A stretch of DNA of 64,000 nt from Lacipirellulaceae bacterium (GTDB lineage Bacteria; Planctomycetota; Planctomycetia; Pirellulales; Lacipirellulaceae). The stretch spans positions 1,364,001 to 1,428,000 of the forward strand of contig JAVJRG010000012.1 of NCBI GenBank assembly GCA_040218535.1. Direction: 5' to 3'. The notes under the pieces were generated by a model, which was given only the letters and a program-made list of their open reading frames with translations, was not told the DNA's origin and did no database searches. Position 1 is the first letter of the stretch. Each line of letters begins with the position of its first letter. Position numbers and translations under genes: made by a program. Below, in pieces: positions 26,462-37,019 of this stretch.

Positions 26462-29400
26462 TCATGGCGACGCGGGCTGGTGGGCGGTGCTTTCCATCGC
26501 ATGTTGTTGCCTCTGACGACTGCGTTTAAGTAGGGCGACCGAATTTCGGAGCAGTGTCGCTGCCGCTAGGCAAGCCATGAGAGCTCCGACAAAGTGGGGC
26601 TCGAGAAAATACCACCAGCAGAGCCCCAGCAGCAAAACGATTATCTGCGAACCGCGTTGCCACTTCTGGGGCTCGACCGACTGGATGCTGAACCAAAGCT
26701 GGTCAACGTGTTTCCTGCCGTAGTAAAAGACGACCAGAAGGAAGCCCAAGGCGATCCAACGAGGAGTGCCTGGCCAGTCGCTCCGTTGAATCAGTAGAAG
26801 TCCGCTTGCGCCTTCGGAAACCAAGTGAACTGATCTGGTCGCGGACGCTTTAGAAACGAGGCCAGTCGTTGGCGATTCGGTTTCTACAACACCACTTGCC
26901 GTGACATTCCGCTCGACGTCATCCTCTGCGCTGAAGAGCGTTTGCAACTCTTCCCAAGTCTTGAGTCGTTCGACGGTATCTCTGACGCTCTCCGAATTCG
27001 TCCAGTTCTGAACGTTTTCGGAGGTCTCCTCACGAAGGCCCAAGACAGAATCTTCTAGCAGCTTCGAGATGCTTTCTTTCCAAGGCCTTAACCAATTGCG
27101 ACTCTCCCAGGGATGAAGCTGTAAGGCGAGAGGAGTCGCTTGAGAGACAGCCGCGATGCGGGCGGCAATTCTTTGCTCGTGGAATTCCGTTGACTTAAGC
27201 TGCTGGGCGTTTGGGGCAATCTCATAGGTTCGCCCGGCCTGTCGAATTTGCCAGTGCATTTTTCTAAGCGGCAAATTGCGATTGGCCATTGTGATTTGAG
27301 GTGGCTGCAGACGAGGTGCTGGAGCATCGAGCACAACCATTTGGCGATAGGTGACGACAATCTCAACGGGCAAGTACGGCGGGCCAAATGTTACGAACTT
27401 GGATTCGACAGAGGTATTTGGCATCGCAAGAGATTGCCCGGCAACTTGAATACTGATGAGTTCCGCGTCCCGTGGAGCTTTCACCATGCAATTAGTAGCA
27501 CGCCCAGGTTGCAGGAGAAAACGTGTCGTGCCGATCCAATCCCCGGTGGCATCTAAGACTCCATCGGTTTCGGCATAACGGATACGAGCTCGACGAAGTT
27601 CATTTGGGAAGATACGCTGCTCAGCAAGATAGTTCTCGTTCGTGACGATGAAGGATTGCCAATCAGTCAATCCCTTTGTGGCCTCACTCAATCGTGGACC
27701 TAACGGTTTTCGCCGCAAACCACTTAATTGCCAGGAGATCGATTTCTCGTTGACAATTGTCGGAATCACTAGAAATCGTTGCTCGATTTGTGCCTCAGCG
27801 AGGTCGATCTTAGGGGCCCGAATGCGATAGGCATTGGCATTAGCCAGGTCTCCGCGGACGATGAGCATTTGGTGATCGCCAGCTTTGAGGACGTCATTCA
27901 AAAGTATTTCGAATTGACGTAAGCCTTGAGCGTTCTGGCCGATCGGAACGACCTCAAAGAAGCCTCCCTCTTCACTGCGCGGAGTCCAATGTTGATCAGC
28001 TAGGATCGTGAGCCGATCTACCCTGCCCGAGATCACTCGTAGATCAACAGCGTATTCAGCCAACGATTCATCTCGCGAGACTGTAGCTGTCCGGGCGACA
28101 AACTGAGAATCGTTGGTAGAAATCCGCAACTTTGCCTCTGCGAGTTCAGCTGGGTTTAGTGAGTACTCGCCCAGATTCACCCTTGAGTTTGAGGTCATTC
28201 GGCGTTTTGAAACCGTGGTCGATTGAATCACTTCGCCACCGGAATCGAGAAGCTCAGCATGGATCTCCGAGCCTCGCGAAAGTTTGACAATGGGAGCGGG
28301 TTGCTCGGCATCGCGAATCTCGATCTTAGGGCAACTGAATTCACGCGACTTGGGATAGGTCAGAGTGCCCAATAAGCGGATCGTGCAAGGTTCTGAAAGC
28401 GGTTGTTTGAGGAAAAGATCGAGACGATTGGCCGAAGGGCGTGTCCAACGGAGAGGAATGTTGTTGTTCTCGTCGATGGAGATCTCAACGAGATCAACGA
28501 CGAGTTCACTAGGTACGTTGAGTACGTGATGAAGTGATTGCAGGGAATCGATAAAGGTGGAGCGATATTCCAGGTCAGCGTGCCCGGCAGCGCAGTGGAG
28601 AGCCATCCTGGCGTCCAACATCACAAGTTGGCCACTGGGTCGTACCGAGACGGACCAATCTGGGTACTTGCTTTGCATTGCGTAGGCTAAATCGGGCTTC
28701 GGTGCGTTTTCGCTCCACAATGCACTGAATTCTTCCGGTGAAATCGGTCTCAACTTTTGGCGCCGACCCTCTCTGAAGCTTAGCTGTTCCGCTACCGATA
28801 CCGCGAACAGTCTCCGAATGCGTTGGAGCCCTTTGATGTGAAGATACGGAAATGAGATCCGTCCAAGTGCAGGGCGGTCCAATTCAAACGAGATCTTAAG
28901 ATCGAGTGGTAACGTGGAGCCTGCAGGTAACTGTAGTAGCGACTCCTCTCCACTTGCTTTCGGTAGAACTTCCAGGCTAGCTCCCTGTTGGTCCCAGACG
29001 GAATCGATTTGCATAATAGGGGAGTGGACCAGAGTCACCGTCTCAGGAAGATCCTCTCCGATGAGTCGCAGCTTCGCCTCGCCTGTGACTCGTTCAGGGG
29101 CAATGTCTAACCATTCGAATTGCTCGACACGCAACTTGGCAGAATCCGGCATTGCTTGGGAACTCCAAGCGAGGGCGAGCTGATCGCTTGCCCCCAATGT
29201 CGCTCTTATAAACTGGCCCTCACGGCGAGAATCGAGCCTCGTGGCACCTGGCAACGACAAATTCTTAAGTGCCTCTGGTTTAATGACTTCAAGTTGAGCT
29301 CCAGGAAATCTGGGGACGGATAAAGTGACTTCTGCCAGTTCATTGTGAAGCTCGACTTCGGGCGTCATCACCAGTCTTAGCTCATGGATGCCAGCCTCTT

Positions 29401-32400
29401 GTACTTGGAGTTGTAGGTTCTCTTGGTCCTTCGTCCAAACGGCCCGCAATGCTCCGCCGTTGAAGGAACTGTTCACGAGGTTCCAGTTTGCATCCTGCTT
29501 CTTCAGCGGCAATTTGACTGTAGTGCTTGTAAGATGTGTTCGGATGCGAAACGCCAGTACCGACTCGCCCGCAGAGATGCGTCCGTCCGCTTCACTGCGG
29601 TCAAGAACAATCGAGTATCTAGCGCCGAGCAACGCCCAGTCCGTGCCATTGTGCTCGCTTAGTTGGGCAGCACGTTGAAGACGCTGCAGTAGCGACTGGG
29701 GGACGTAGACCTCTCCTTCAGGCTCAAGTTCTCGCACTTCATAGGGGATGAGCACCGCCGGAGGCACTTCCGTTGCGCTGACCTTTCTTCCTTGATTAGC
29801 GAGGCTAGCAAATGTTGCAATAAAGATCACCGCGACTCGCAGGGCTTTCTTTTGGATTTCTGGGGGAGAGTCGTGGCGAAATAGTGTTCCTTGAAAAGCT
29901 GCTTGAACAATGACTCCTGAGAGGCAGCCGAGAAAAAGTGCCTGCAGCACGCTGATCGACATCGGAGGCAGAAGCAGACAGGCAGCACCCAGCCCGACGG
30001 CAATCATAAGCAAGAGTCGTGGCCTGTTGACGAGCAACCAGCAAGAAAAAAGTGCGGAGGCAAACCACGCAGCGCCCCAAAAGCTACTTCTCTGCTCTGG
30101 GAGCTGGACGGTTACAGGTGCTGGACGGGTCCCGAATTCGACAGTTGTCACTTGCGAAGTATGGAAGACTCCAGACACTTCGTTGGATTTGCTTGTCTTG
30201 GTTGTTTCCGGTTCTAAGAGCAATGGACCAAGGAGCCGCTGGAAAACATCTGGGCGAGATTCGTCGAGCCCGAGGCCCCCCGATCGATGAGATTCAACAA
30301 CTTCGTAGCCAGGAGGTGTTCGCATGGTCCACCAGCCGTGGAGGGTCGGAAATGAAACACGCGGAAGACACGCTTCGAGTTGTTCGTCGTGCGATAGCGG
30401 TTTCGACTCGGCTTCGTACCGCAACTCGACCATGAAGTTCTGTTTCGGAGGTGTGGCAAAATGAAAGGCTCGGCCGGATGCTTGCTGAAAACGATCGCTC
30501 TCGAGGCTGATCACCTTTCCGTCAACTTCTGCTGAGAGCAACTGAGCCTCTTCAGGGAAGGTGAAGGCCACCTCGCCGACCGGATCCTTGCCAAGACGTT
30601 GCTCTAGCCGATAACTAACCGTACCCCGCAAGGCACCTGACGGCGCGTGTTCTGTGACCACGTTGACCTCAGAACAAACAATACTACGGTTCGGAGATCG
30701 CTTGCTCGACCCTACCACTCCCTCATTGCTCGCCGCTTGGTAGATAACTGGCAGCTTTCTCACGAGCAACGGACTCTCCTGGGGAAGGCGGTAGCAACCG
30801 AGCAGGGTGGCGTCTGTCGAATCCAATGACGGAGGGGTGACCGGTACGCTGCCGCTGGGATCGACTTGGTAATTCCCACCATTTCGGCTGCTGTTGGGAG
30901 ACGCATCGAGGATGAGTGCCCAAGATTGCCACTGATTGGCAGAAGGTGAGTGGAAGCTATCGATCACCTGCCGCTCATCGACGATTTCGCGATGGTAATC
31001 CAGGCTGAGCGTGAACTCGCTTTCCATTGGATTTGCAAATTGAATTCGACAAGCCACGGGACGCGAGCGACGCCCTCTTCCTTCTGGAAGCGGTGATTCT
31101 GTTCCCGCTAACAGTTCTTCGACAACTAGATTCGCACTCTCGGATCCTAAAATCCATGAGGCTCGCCTGGGAAGTTCCTGAGAACTAACAACAATCAATT
31201 CGTTTAAAGGTCTTTCCTGCGGAGTCACCCGAAAATCGACCCGATAGTTGACCTTATTATTACTTATCGTTCCCTTGATCATTGCGTTTGATTCGTACGA
31301 GGGAGCCGACTGGCGAAGCTCGATGAAACGCTCGCCCTCCAGTGCTAGTAGATCGGTGATCAGGCGATTCGGATTGGGCTCTGCCCAAGTGAAGTCAGCG
31401 TCTAAATCCGCTGGTCCACTCGTAGGAGATGGGGAGCGCTTAAACTGAAGAGTCGTGCCAGAGAACCTGCCCGATTGAATTGCTAAAATATTCTCTGTAA
31501 GCCGATGATCGGGAAAGGAGAGCCAATTCAGTCTCTCCAAAGGCAGAGGAAGTGCCGAGGACTTCACTGTCCCACGTCCAAGAATCTTAAGAAGCACGGG
31601 TTCCTCGTTGCTTGGAGCGCGATGCAGCTGTATGCGTAGCTTGGGCGAACCGGTCGACTTATCGACATGCCAATGAGCTAGGTCCCCTGCCACCTCAGTC
31701 TGGACAGATTCGATGTCCCAACTTGGAAGTAGCTCCGCGTTAAGCCGAAAAGCGTTGGCTTGTGACGCTGATAGAGCGACTCGTACTTCTGAGTTCGAAC
31801 GATTCTCGTCTATTTCGACAAGACTGACTTGTTCGATGAGAAACTGGCGACTGCGAGGAGCAACGCTTACCTCAAGAGAGGCTTGTTCGCTAAAGTATTG
31901 GAACTCGTACGCTTCAACGCGAGCATCCCGACTGTTCGAATTACCTGATTCAACCACATCGAATGTTTCAACGCTTATCAGACGAGCGTCCTCTGGCGAG
32001 AGAGATTGAAGTTCGAATCTGCGATCGAGCCGGACTACACAGCTCCCTTTTGTCCAACTCTCAAAGGGAACGATCAGCTTCGGTAACCGCCAAGCACGCC
32101 CATTGACTAGTTGGCTAGACGCTTTGACCACGATTTCATGGGTGGTCGAGTTATTCGGTAGCTCAATCATTAGTCGCTGCTTTATCTTTGCATCCCGACG
32201 CCAGGAAGCCGGCTGGCCATCGACTTGAATCTCGAGATGCCTGAATGAATCGGTGCTCAGCAAAGAAAGCGTACTGGCTTCGTCGACGCGCGCTATCTGG
32301 AAGGTTGCTTGGTAATCCAAGCCAATTGGACTCAAATGATAATCGTCGTGCTGGGAGACACGCAGGTTCCCTTGATCCAAACCTAGTTGTTCCTTTTCAT

Positions 32401-33199
32401 CCGTAGCCCGAAAGAGATGTGTTGTGCTGGGGCGCAGATTGCAATACCAGACGCTCTCATCAACGGTCTTCTTCTCCAACTTGATCTTGGAGAGCGATTG
32501 AGAGGAGAGTTGGTAACCGGTAGGCAAGGCTAAGAAAAGCTCCTGGACAGCTGCATCGGAGAGACGAAATTTCCATGACGAACTCCCATCCTCGGTTGGG
32601 TCAGCAGCCAATCTCCACTTCAAGAGCAAGGTTCCACTGCGAGGAACCAGCAAGCCAAGTTGAGGCTGCCCGTCCGCTCGGGTCTTGCTCGGGATATGCC
32701 AACTGGCGACGATGGCCCGGCGTTCGGAATCTCCTTCCCACTGCGCATCGAGGATCGCGATGGCAGAGCAGGGAAGCAAGAGAAGTTGAGGTTGCTTCCC
32801 GTGGAGCCGGATTCTTAGCTCGGAAGTGCCCTCTAATTCGCCAAGCTCAGTTTGTTTGTCGACATTGACTCCTCCTCTTGCCCGATGGCTCGCGCTGACA
32901 ACTTCAACGCGTTGTTTTCCACTAGTTGCACGCTGTGCGTCTTGAACAAGGTGATCGAAAGTTTCTCGGTCAATCGGCAAATACTTCTTTCCACCCGTCG
33001 GCCAAGATTCGGGGCGATTCTCGGGGACGTAGATGGTCCGAAACTCAACGCCCTGCCCTTTACCTTCAGTGGCCACTTGGGCGATCGCAGGGGCAATCCA
33101 AGAGCAGGAGAGCAGTGTCACGAAACCTAGAACTCGTGGCACCCCAAGTCGCTCTTTCGTGATAGGGTGCCGATTCTTGCCGAAGGTTAACGACATCAT
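26462..33199 (-). CDS. Giant two-module envelope protein (2245 residues), function unknown
   Basis: 2245 residues from ATG 33199. The N-terminus has a signal-type segment (LGFVTLLSCSWIAPAIAQ). Residues ~45-1040 are a beta-rich ectodomain with no family I recognise. A cluster of membrane helices lies at ~1043-1140 (WFASALFSCWLLV, LLLMIAVGLGAACLLL, VLQALFLGCLSGVIVQA and VAVIFIATFASLANQG). A second ectodomain of ~1000 residues follows, and the C-terminus has further helices (~2146-2225: WIALGFLLVVFYYG, IIVLLLGLCWWYF, FVGALMACLAAAT) and a short basic tail. The two halves open alike (KKYLPIDRETFDHLVQDAQR and GEVYVPQSLLQRLQRAAQ), as does the upstream gene product, so this looks like a fused duplicate. 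Its start overlaps the upstream stop by ATGA, giving coupled translation. Coding is certain; function is not. Confidence 0.88.
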   Translation of the reverse strand: MMSLTFGKNRHPITKERLGVPRVLGFVTLLSCSWIAPAIAQVATEGKGQGVEFRTIYVPENRPESWPTGGKKYLPIDRETFDHLVQDAQRATSGKQRVEVVSASHRARGGVNVDKQTELGELEGTSELRIRLHGKQPQLLLLPCSAIAILDAQWEGDSERRAIVASWHIPSKTRADGQPQLGLLVPRSGTLLLKWRLAADPTEDGSSSWKFRLSDAAVQELFLALPTGYQLSSQSLSKIKLEKKTVDESVWYCNLRPSTTHLFRATDEKEQLGLDQGNLRVSQHDDYHLSPIGLDYQATFQIARVDEASTLSLLSTDSFRHLEIQVDGQPASWRRDAKIKQRLMIELPNNSTTHEIVVKASSQLVNGRAWRLPKLIVPFESWTKGSCVVRLDRRFELQSLSPEDARLISVETFDVVESGNSNSRDARVEAYEFQYFSEQASLEVSVAPRSRQFLIEQVSLVEIDENRSNSEVRVALSASQANAFRLNAELLPSWDIESVQTEVAGDLAHWHVDKSTGSPKLRIQLHRAPSNEEPVLLKILGRGTVKSSALPLPLERLNWLSFPDHRLTENILAIQSGRFSGTTLQFKRSPSPTSGPADLDADFTWAEPNPNRLITDLLALEGERFIELRQSAPSYESNAMIKGTISNNKVNYRVDFRVTPQERPLNELIVVSSQELPRRASWILGSESANLVVEELLAGTESPLPEGRGRRSRPVACRIQFANPMESEFTLSLDYHREIVDERQVIDSFHSPSANQWQSWALILDASPNSSRNGGNYQVDPSGSVPVTPPSLDSTDATLLGCYRLPQESPLLVRKLPVIYQAASNEGVVGSSKRSPNRSIVCSEVNVVTEHAPSGALRGTVSYRLEQRLGKDPVGEVAFTFPEEAQLLSAEVDGKVISLESDRFQQASGRAFHFATPPKQNFMVELRYEAESKPLSHDEQLEACLPRVSFPTLHGWWTMRTPPGYEVVESHRSGGLGLDESRPDVFQRLLGPLLLEPETTKTSKSNEVSGVFHTSQVTTVEFGTRPAPVTVQLPEQRSSFWGAAWFASALFSCWLLVNRPRLLLMIAVGLGAACLLLPPMSISVLQALFLGCLSGVIVQAAFQGTLFRHDSPPEIQKKALRVAVIFIATFASLANQGRKVSATEVPPAVLIPYEVRELEPEGEVYVPQSLLQRLQRAAQLSEHNGTDWALLGARYSIVLDRSEADGRISAGESVLAFRIRTHLTSTTVKLPLKKQDANWNLVNSSFNGGALRAVWTKDQENLQLQVQEAGIHELRLVMTPEVELHNELAEVTLSVPRFPGAQLEVIKPEALKNLSLPGATRLDSRREGQFIRATLGASDQLALAWSSQAMPDSAKLRVEQFEWLDIAPERVTGEAKLRLIGEDLPETVTLVHSPIMQIDSVWDQQGASLEVLPKASGEESLLQLPAGSTLPLDLKISFELDRPALGRISFPYLHIKGLQRIRRLFAVSVAEQLSFREGRRQKLRPISPEEFSALWSENAPKPDLAYAMQSKYPDWSVSVRPSGQLVMLDARMALHCAAGHADLEYRSTFIDSLQSLHHVLNVPSELVVDLVEISIDENNNIPLRWTRPSANRLDLFLKQPLSEPCTIRLLGTLTYPKSREFSCPKIEIRDAEQPAPIVKLSRGSEIHAELLDSGGEVIQSTTVSKRRMTSNSRVNLGEYSLNPAELAEAKLRISTNDSQFVARTATVSRDESLAEYAVDLRVISGRVDRLTILADQHWTPRSEEGGFFEVVPIGQNAQGLRQFEILLNDVLKAGDHQMLIVRGDLANANAYRIRAPKIDLAEAQIEQRFLVIPTIVNEKSISWQLSGLRRKPLGPRLSEATKGLTDWQSFIVTNENYLAEQRIFPNELRRARIRYAETDGVLDATGDWIGTTRFLLQPGRATNCMVKAPRDAELISIQVAGQSLAMPNTSVESKFVTFGPPYLPVEIVVTYRQMVVLDAPAPRLQPPQITMANRNLPLRKMHWQIRQAGRTYEIAPNAQQLKSTEFHEQRIAARIAAVSQATPLALQLHPWESRNWLRPWKESISKLLEDSVLGLREETSENVQNWTNSESVRDTVERLKTWEELQTLFSAEDDVERNVTASGVVETESPTTGLVSKASATRSVHLVSEGASGLLLIQRSDWPGTPRWIALGFLLVVFYYGRKHVDQLWFSIQSVEPQKWQRGSQIIVLLLGLCWWYFLEPHFVGALMACLAAATLLRNSVALLKRSRQRQQHAMESTAHQPASP

Positions 33200-36100
33200 G
33201 ACCCACCGCCGATGTTCGAAACGCCCGAAGCTGGAACTTCCGGCGTTAGTTTCTGGGCAATCGTCGCCGCGGGATCCAGGTTCTCAGGCTCGTTCCAGAT
33301 TCCTGTAGATACGGTTTGGATATCGATCGATCCGTCGTTGTAAGCAGAACTCTGCAGGGCTGGCTCAACGGTTAGCCAACGTCGGAGCAAAGCTGTTGCG
33401 GCAACAAGTCCAGCGGCGACGATCACGAGCTGCGATGCTGCGAATGCCAAGTCGGGTTGGGTGAGGACAACAAGAATTAGAAGGCTACTCAAAACCAACC
33501 AGAACAGAGCACGCCGCCAGAGGGCGGTGTAGATCGAGAGAACCCCGAGAGCGAAGATGACAGCGACAGTCAGGCACTGAGGTATCAGTGCGGAGATAAA
33601 GTATCCCTCCACGAAAGAGGGTGCGGCTAGTGAACTGAATACATACTGGCTCGTTCCCACACCGGGCTCAATTGGTGCACGCAACGCGCCAGCCCACTGT
33701 TCGAGGTCGCTTTGGCTCTGCAAAGGTTGCCTCCCCCATCGCAAATTCCTCCAACCAAGTTGATATTCCCCGCTTATGTTTTTCGAACTCCCTGAGAGAA
33801 CCAATGAACCAGGAGCGACGATGTGCCAATAAAAAGGAGCATTTGCGGACGTGTTGAGAATCTTCGGAATCCTTAGTTCCAAGCTTCGCCATCCGCTAGA
33901 AGCAGCCTGACGCATGATTCGCAATTCAATCGTATGCGGCAAAGCCTGGTCGGACTCAGGCAGATCGACGACCAAATTAGATCCGTCCAACTCAATCGAA
34001 TCCTGCACTTGGCCATCAAGAGCAACTTCGAGTTGTTGATTGATCCAGGTTTCAGGTAGCGACAGAGTGACCTTTTGTCGGTTGGTCGTGATTCGATAAG
34101 CGAGACGATCTTGCTTCGTTCTGCCTGCAAGCCAAGTCTGCGCCCAAACCCGATCTAGTCGAAGTTTGCCCTTATCCCGGAAGAGTTTCTTGCCGATTTC
34201 GATCGGCAATGAGCTCGGCACTCCTGCGTACTCTACTTTGAGGGGATCCAGGCTTGCGGCTTTCGCTTCCACGGACGTCCATGCCGATCCATTGTTTCCA
34301 GTATCGATGGCGACGTACAAATCACCTACGTTGGAAATTCGAGCAATAGTGCTTTCTAAGGGTGCGAGAGGCTCAATGAGAGGTAGGTCGATCGAAGCAC
34401 TAGAATTCGTAGGTCGAACGTCGCGCGGAATCGAGTACTGAATCTCGAGCAATCCTTCTCCCTTGAGCAGCCTTGGTAGTGCGATCTCTAACTTAATCTT
34501 CCTGGCATCGGTAAGCGGTGAATCTATCTCGGAAGAAGGGGCAGCGACGAATTCCTTAACCGCATCGGTTGCTAGTTCTTGACCATCCCAACGGAACCCA
34601 AGGGCTCCATTCTCCCACAGAGCTCTTGGAGCAATAACCCCAACCTGTTGTAGTGACTTGAAGCGAGCGAGATAGCCGAGGGATTGCTTCACGAGCACTT
34701 CCTCACTTCGAACACTCACGTCCAACTCTGAGGACACTTGGACTTCACCAGGACGATCCGTGACGCTGATTGCCAGCTCAGCTTGCGGTGAAAAGACAGC
34801 AAACTGCATCGCTGTCTCGGAAGAATCCTCAATGCCGTTTCGTCGGGTGGCCGTATTGCTGTCCAAAGCTTCGCTCTTGTTGGCGATGGCAATTCCCTTC
34901 GTCTCATCAAGCTGCGGTGTTACTTTCAGTGCACTTGCAGCTGTCATGGAAAGCTTGCCTGGGAGCGCAAAGGTTCCCAGGGGTTGGGGGAGCGAGAACC
35001 GATTCAGCCCGCGGGAAACTGGTCGACGCAAGGTGAAGCGAACCCTGGCTGTTTCTTCAGCCGGGCTTGCAAACGGAAGAATCAGTATTCCGTCGTTGTT
35101 AACATGCAGCCGACTACTTTCGACAAGTCCCCCTGACTCCACAGGTTCTTCGGTAAGTTCCCAATCCTTCAGGTCGATGCGAAGCGAAAAGAGCCTTGCT
35201 GCGGAGATCTCATATCCCAAATCGACAGCCAAAGTTGCGTCCTCATTCTCAATCGAAAGCTTGTATTGAGGACGGACTCTTATCCGCTCGATCCGCGGCT
35301 GAGTATGGGCCACAACTTCCCCTGAAGTCCCAGCGTACCGAAACGCCGCTGCGACTTCTGCCACGGAGAGTTCTTCGGGCAATTGGCTAGCGGCGATCTG
35401 TTCAACGGAGCCTGCGAGGTCATAGTAGCTTTGCAATCGATCACTGGTGGCAACACTAAGGAAGCCAGATTGTCGATGGATTCCTAAGATCCGAGGTACA
35501 GCCAACACCATCCTGTGAGAAGATCGATCTGATCGGACTGCTTTTATTGCGCTAAAGACGACGAGTGGAGGCTCAGACACCGGTGCTGGAAAGCGAATCT
35601 CGACGAGCGTTTCGCCTTGCTTCGGATTCTCCCGGCTAGGTTCCGTTTTCGCGGCACTCACTTTGCGGACACGATAAGATTCGTCGGAAACCTCCTCTGC
35701 AAGCTCAAAGCCAACTGGCAGTTCAATGCGGTAGCTTTCAATGGGTCGGCTATTCGTTGTCGCACTTATGAGGCAGTAGTAGCTAATCTCTTCAGGCGTC
35801 AGTTTGGCTCGGATGTTGAGTTCCGCTTCGATCTGACTTGGTTTGTTGCCTCCAGCAGAGACCGGCAGCCAGCTAATGTCTATGACTCCCGCGACGCCTG
35901 AAACCTCAAGGCGAGACCCGTTCTCGCGTCGTCGCTTCTTCGTAACCATTCGGACACTAGGAGCCATAATATCCAAGTCGGTCCCCGGAACCTCGATTTC
36001 GAGTTCGGACTTCGCCGCTTGTGGCAGATTGAGAGCGAACCTGCGAAGGTTCGCTAGATTTTCGACCGGCGTTGTGAATTTTATCTCAACGTTGAAGCGT

Positions 36101-36744
36101 CCATGCAATTGCTTGCTCAGCCAAAGTTCGTAGGCGTTTCGCTCCGCATTGAAGGTAACGGAGCTTTCGTTCGCTTCATTAGGAAAACGAACCTCCTCCA
36201 GCACCGCACCTCCTAGGTCAATCGGTACGCCAGTTCGTGATCGGCTCGACTTCACAATCGTCAGCTTCGCCAAGAGTTCGGCATGGTCGCCAACGACCTT
36301 GCCGCTGACCCTCAGCGATTCAATGATCGCTCCAGCGCTTTCTTCTGAATGCTGCAGGCCTTGATCTTTCAGAAAATCCTCATATCGATAGCCGATCACT
36401 CTTCGCAAGTTGCCGTCGGAATCGGGCAGATAAAAGACTGCCGGTTCGTCGGCGGGGGACATGAGAATTTGCCTGGGAAGACCCCTGTCCCTCGGCGACT
36501 TCGTAGGAGCAGATTCTCGCGTGTCGGATTTCTCAGGGGTACTGTTCACAGGAGGCGCTTCTGGCTCCTCCGAGCCAGAGTCGGCACGAGACCGGGAAGA
36601 CTTCTCTTGGCCGTCGGCTTCTTGTGATACGGCCAGTGATCCCGTCGTCACCCATCCAATCAGCCAGCAGTAGACAAGGGCTAAGAACCCTTGAGCAGCG
36701 ACCTTAGTAAAGGCTTTCGGTTTATGGCTTAGAAAGCGCAACAC
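33196..36744 (-). CDS. Large envelope protein, one-module paralogue (1182 residues)
   Basis: 1182 residues from GTG 36744. A signal or anchor segment (AAQGFLALVYCWLIGWVTT) is followed by a Ser/Glu/Arg-rich linker, then ~950 residues of beta-rich ectodomain starting PAVFYLPDSDGNLRRVIGYR. Near the C-terminus lie four membrane helices (~1065-1150: FISALIPQCLTVAVIFALGV, YTALWRRALFWLVLS, LLILVVLTQPDLAF, LVIVAAGLVAATALL) and a ~50-residue tail. The layout equals each half of the 2245-residue product encoded next, and the order of short motifs after the opening (a G-x-V strand, a L-x-x-L-x-I strand, then a long L-W-L-x-K strand) recurs there. The genes form a two-gene operon with a 4-base overlap. 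A surface or cell-envelope complex is plausible; no catalytic motif is seen. Confidence 0.87.
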   Translation of the reverse strand: MLRFLSHKPKAFTKVAAQGFLALVYCWLIGWVTTGSLAVSQEADGQEKSSRSRADSGSEEPEAPPVNSTPEKSDTRESAPTKSPRDRGLPRQILMSPADEPAVFYLPDSDGNLRRVIGYRYEDFLKDQGLQHSEESAGAIIESLRVSGKVVGDHAELLAKLTIVKSSRSRTGVPIDLGGAVLEEVRFPNEANESSVTFNAERNAYELWLSKQLHGRFNVEIKFTTPVENLANLRRFALNLPQAAKSELEIEVPGTDLDIMAPSVRMVTKKRRRENGSRLEVSGVAGVIDISWLPVSAGGNKPSQIEAELNIRAKLTPEEISYYCLISATTNSRPIESYRIELPVGFELAEEVSDESYRVRKVSAAKTEPSRENPKQGETLVEIRFPAPVSEPPLVVFSAIKAVRSDRSSHRMVLAVPRILGIHRQSGFLSVATSDRLQSYYDLAGSVEQIAASQLPEELSVAEVAAAFRYAGTSGEVVAHTQPRIERIRVRPQYKLSIENEDATLAVDLGYEISAARLFSLRIDLKDWELTEEPVESGGLVESSRLHVNNDGILILPFASPAEETARVRFTLRRPVSRGLNRFSLPQPLGTFALPGKLSMTAASALKVTPQLDETKGIAIANKSEALDSNTATRRNGIEDSSETAMQFAVFSPQAELAISVTDRPGEVQVSSELDVSVRSEEVLVKQSLGYLARFKSLQQVGVIAPRALWENGALGFRWDGQELATDAVKEFVAAPSSEIDSPLTDARKIKLEIALPRLLKGEGLLEIQYSIPRDVRPTNSSASIDLPLIEPLAPLESTIARISNVGDLYVAIDTGNNGSAWTSVEAKAASLDPLKVEYAGVPSSLPIEIGKKLFRDKGKLRLDRVWAQTWLAGRTKQDRLAYRITTNRQKVTLSLPETWINQQLEVALDGQVQDSIELDGSNLVVDLPESDQALPHTIELRIMRQAASSGWRSLELRIPKILNTSANAPFYWHIVAPGSLVLSGSSKNISGEYQLGWRNLRWGRQPLQSQSDLEQWAGALRAPIEPGVGTSQYVFSSLAAPSFVEGYFISALIPQCLTVAVIFALGVLSIYTALWRRALFWLVLSSLLILVVLTQPDLAFAASQLVIVAAGLVAATALLRRWLTVEPALQSSAYNDGSIDIQTVSTGIWNEPENLDPAATIAQKLTPEVPASGVSNIGGGS

Positions 36745-37019
36745 AGGGCTAGCCTAAGTGAATAGAGAATTAACCAGACAACAGGACGGGAACGAGTAGG
36801 CGTCGAGGAAAAGGCTCCGCCTCTGCCCAAATGAGTAGGAAGATTCCTCTTGCTGAATGGATCAGCTCAGAGGATTGCGAATCAGCCTAGACCCTATTGT
36901 AAACAACGCTTTTTACGCTCTAAATGCATCTTGGGTTCTTGCTCGGATCTCGGCAAACAATGTCCTGGATAAGTGAGTTAACCGTCATAAACGGACCGGA
37001 TTTACCCCGAAAACCTCGG

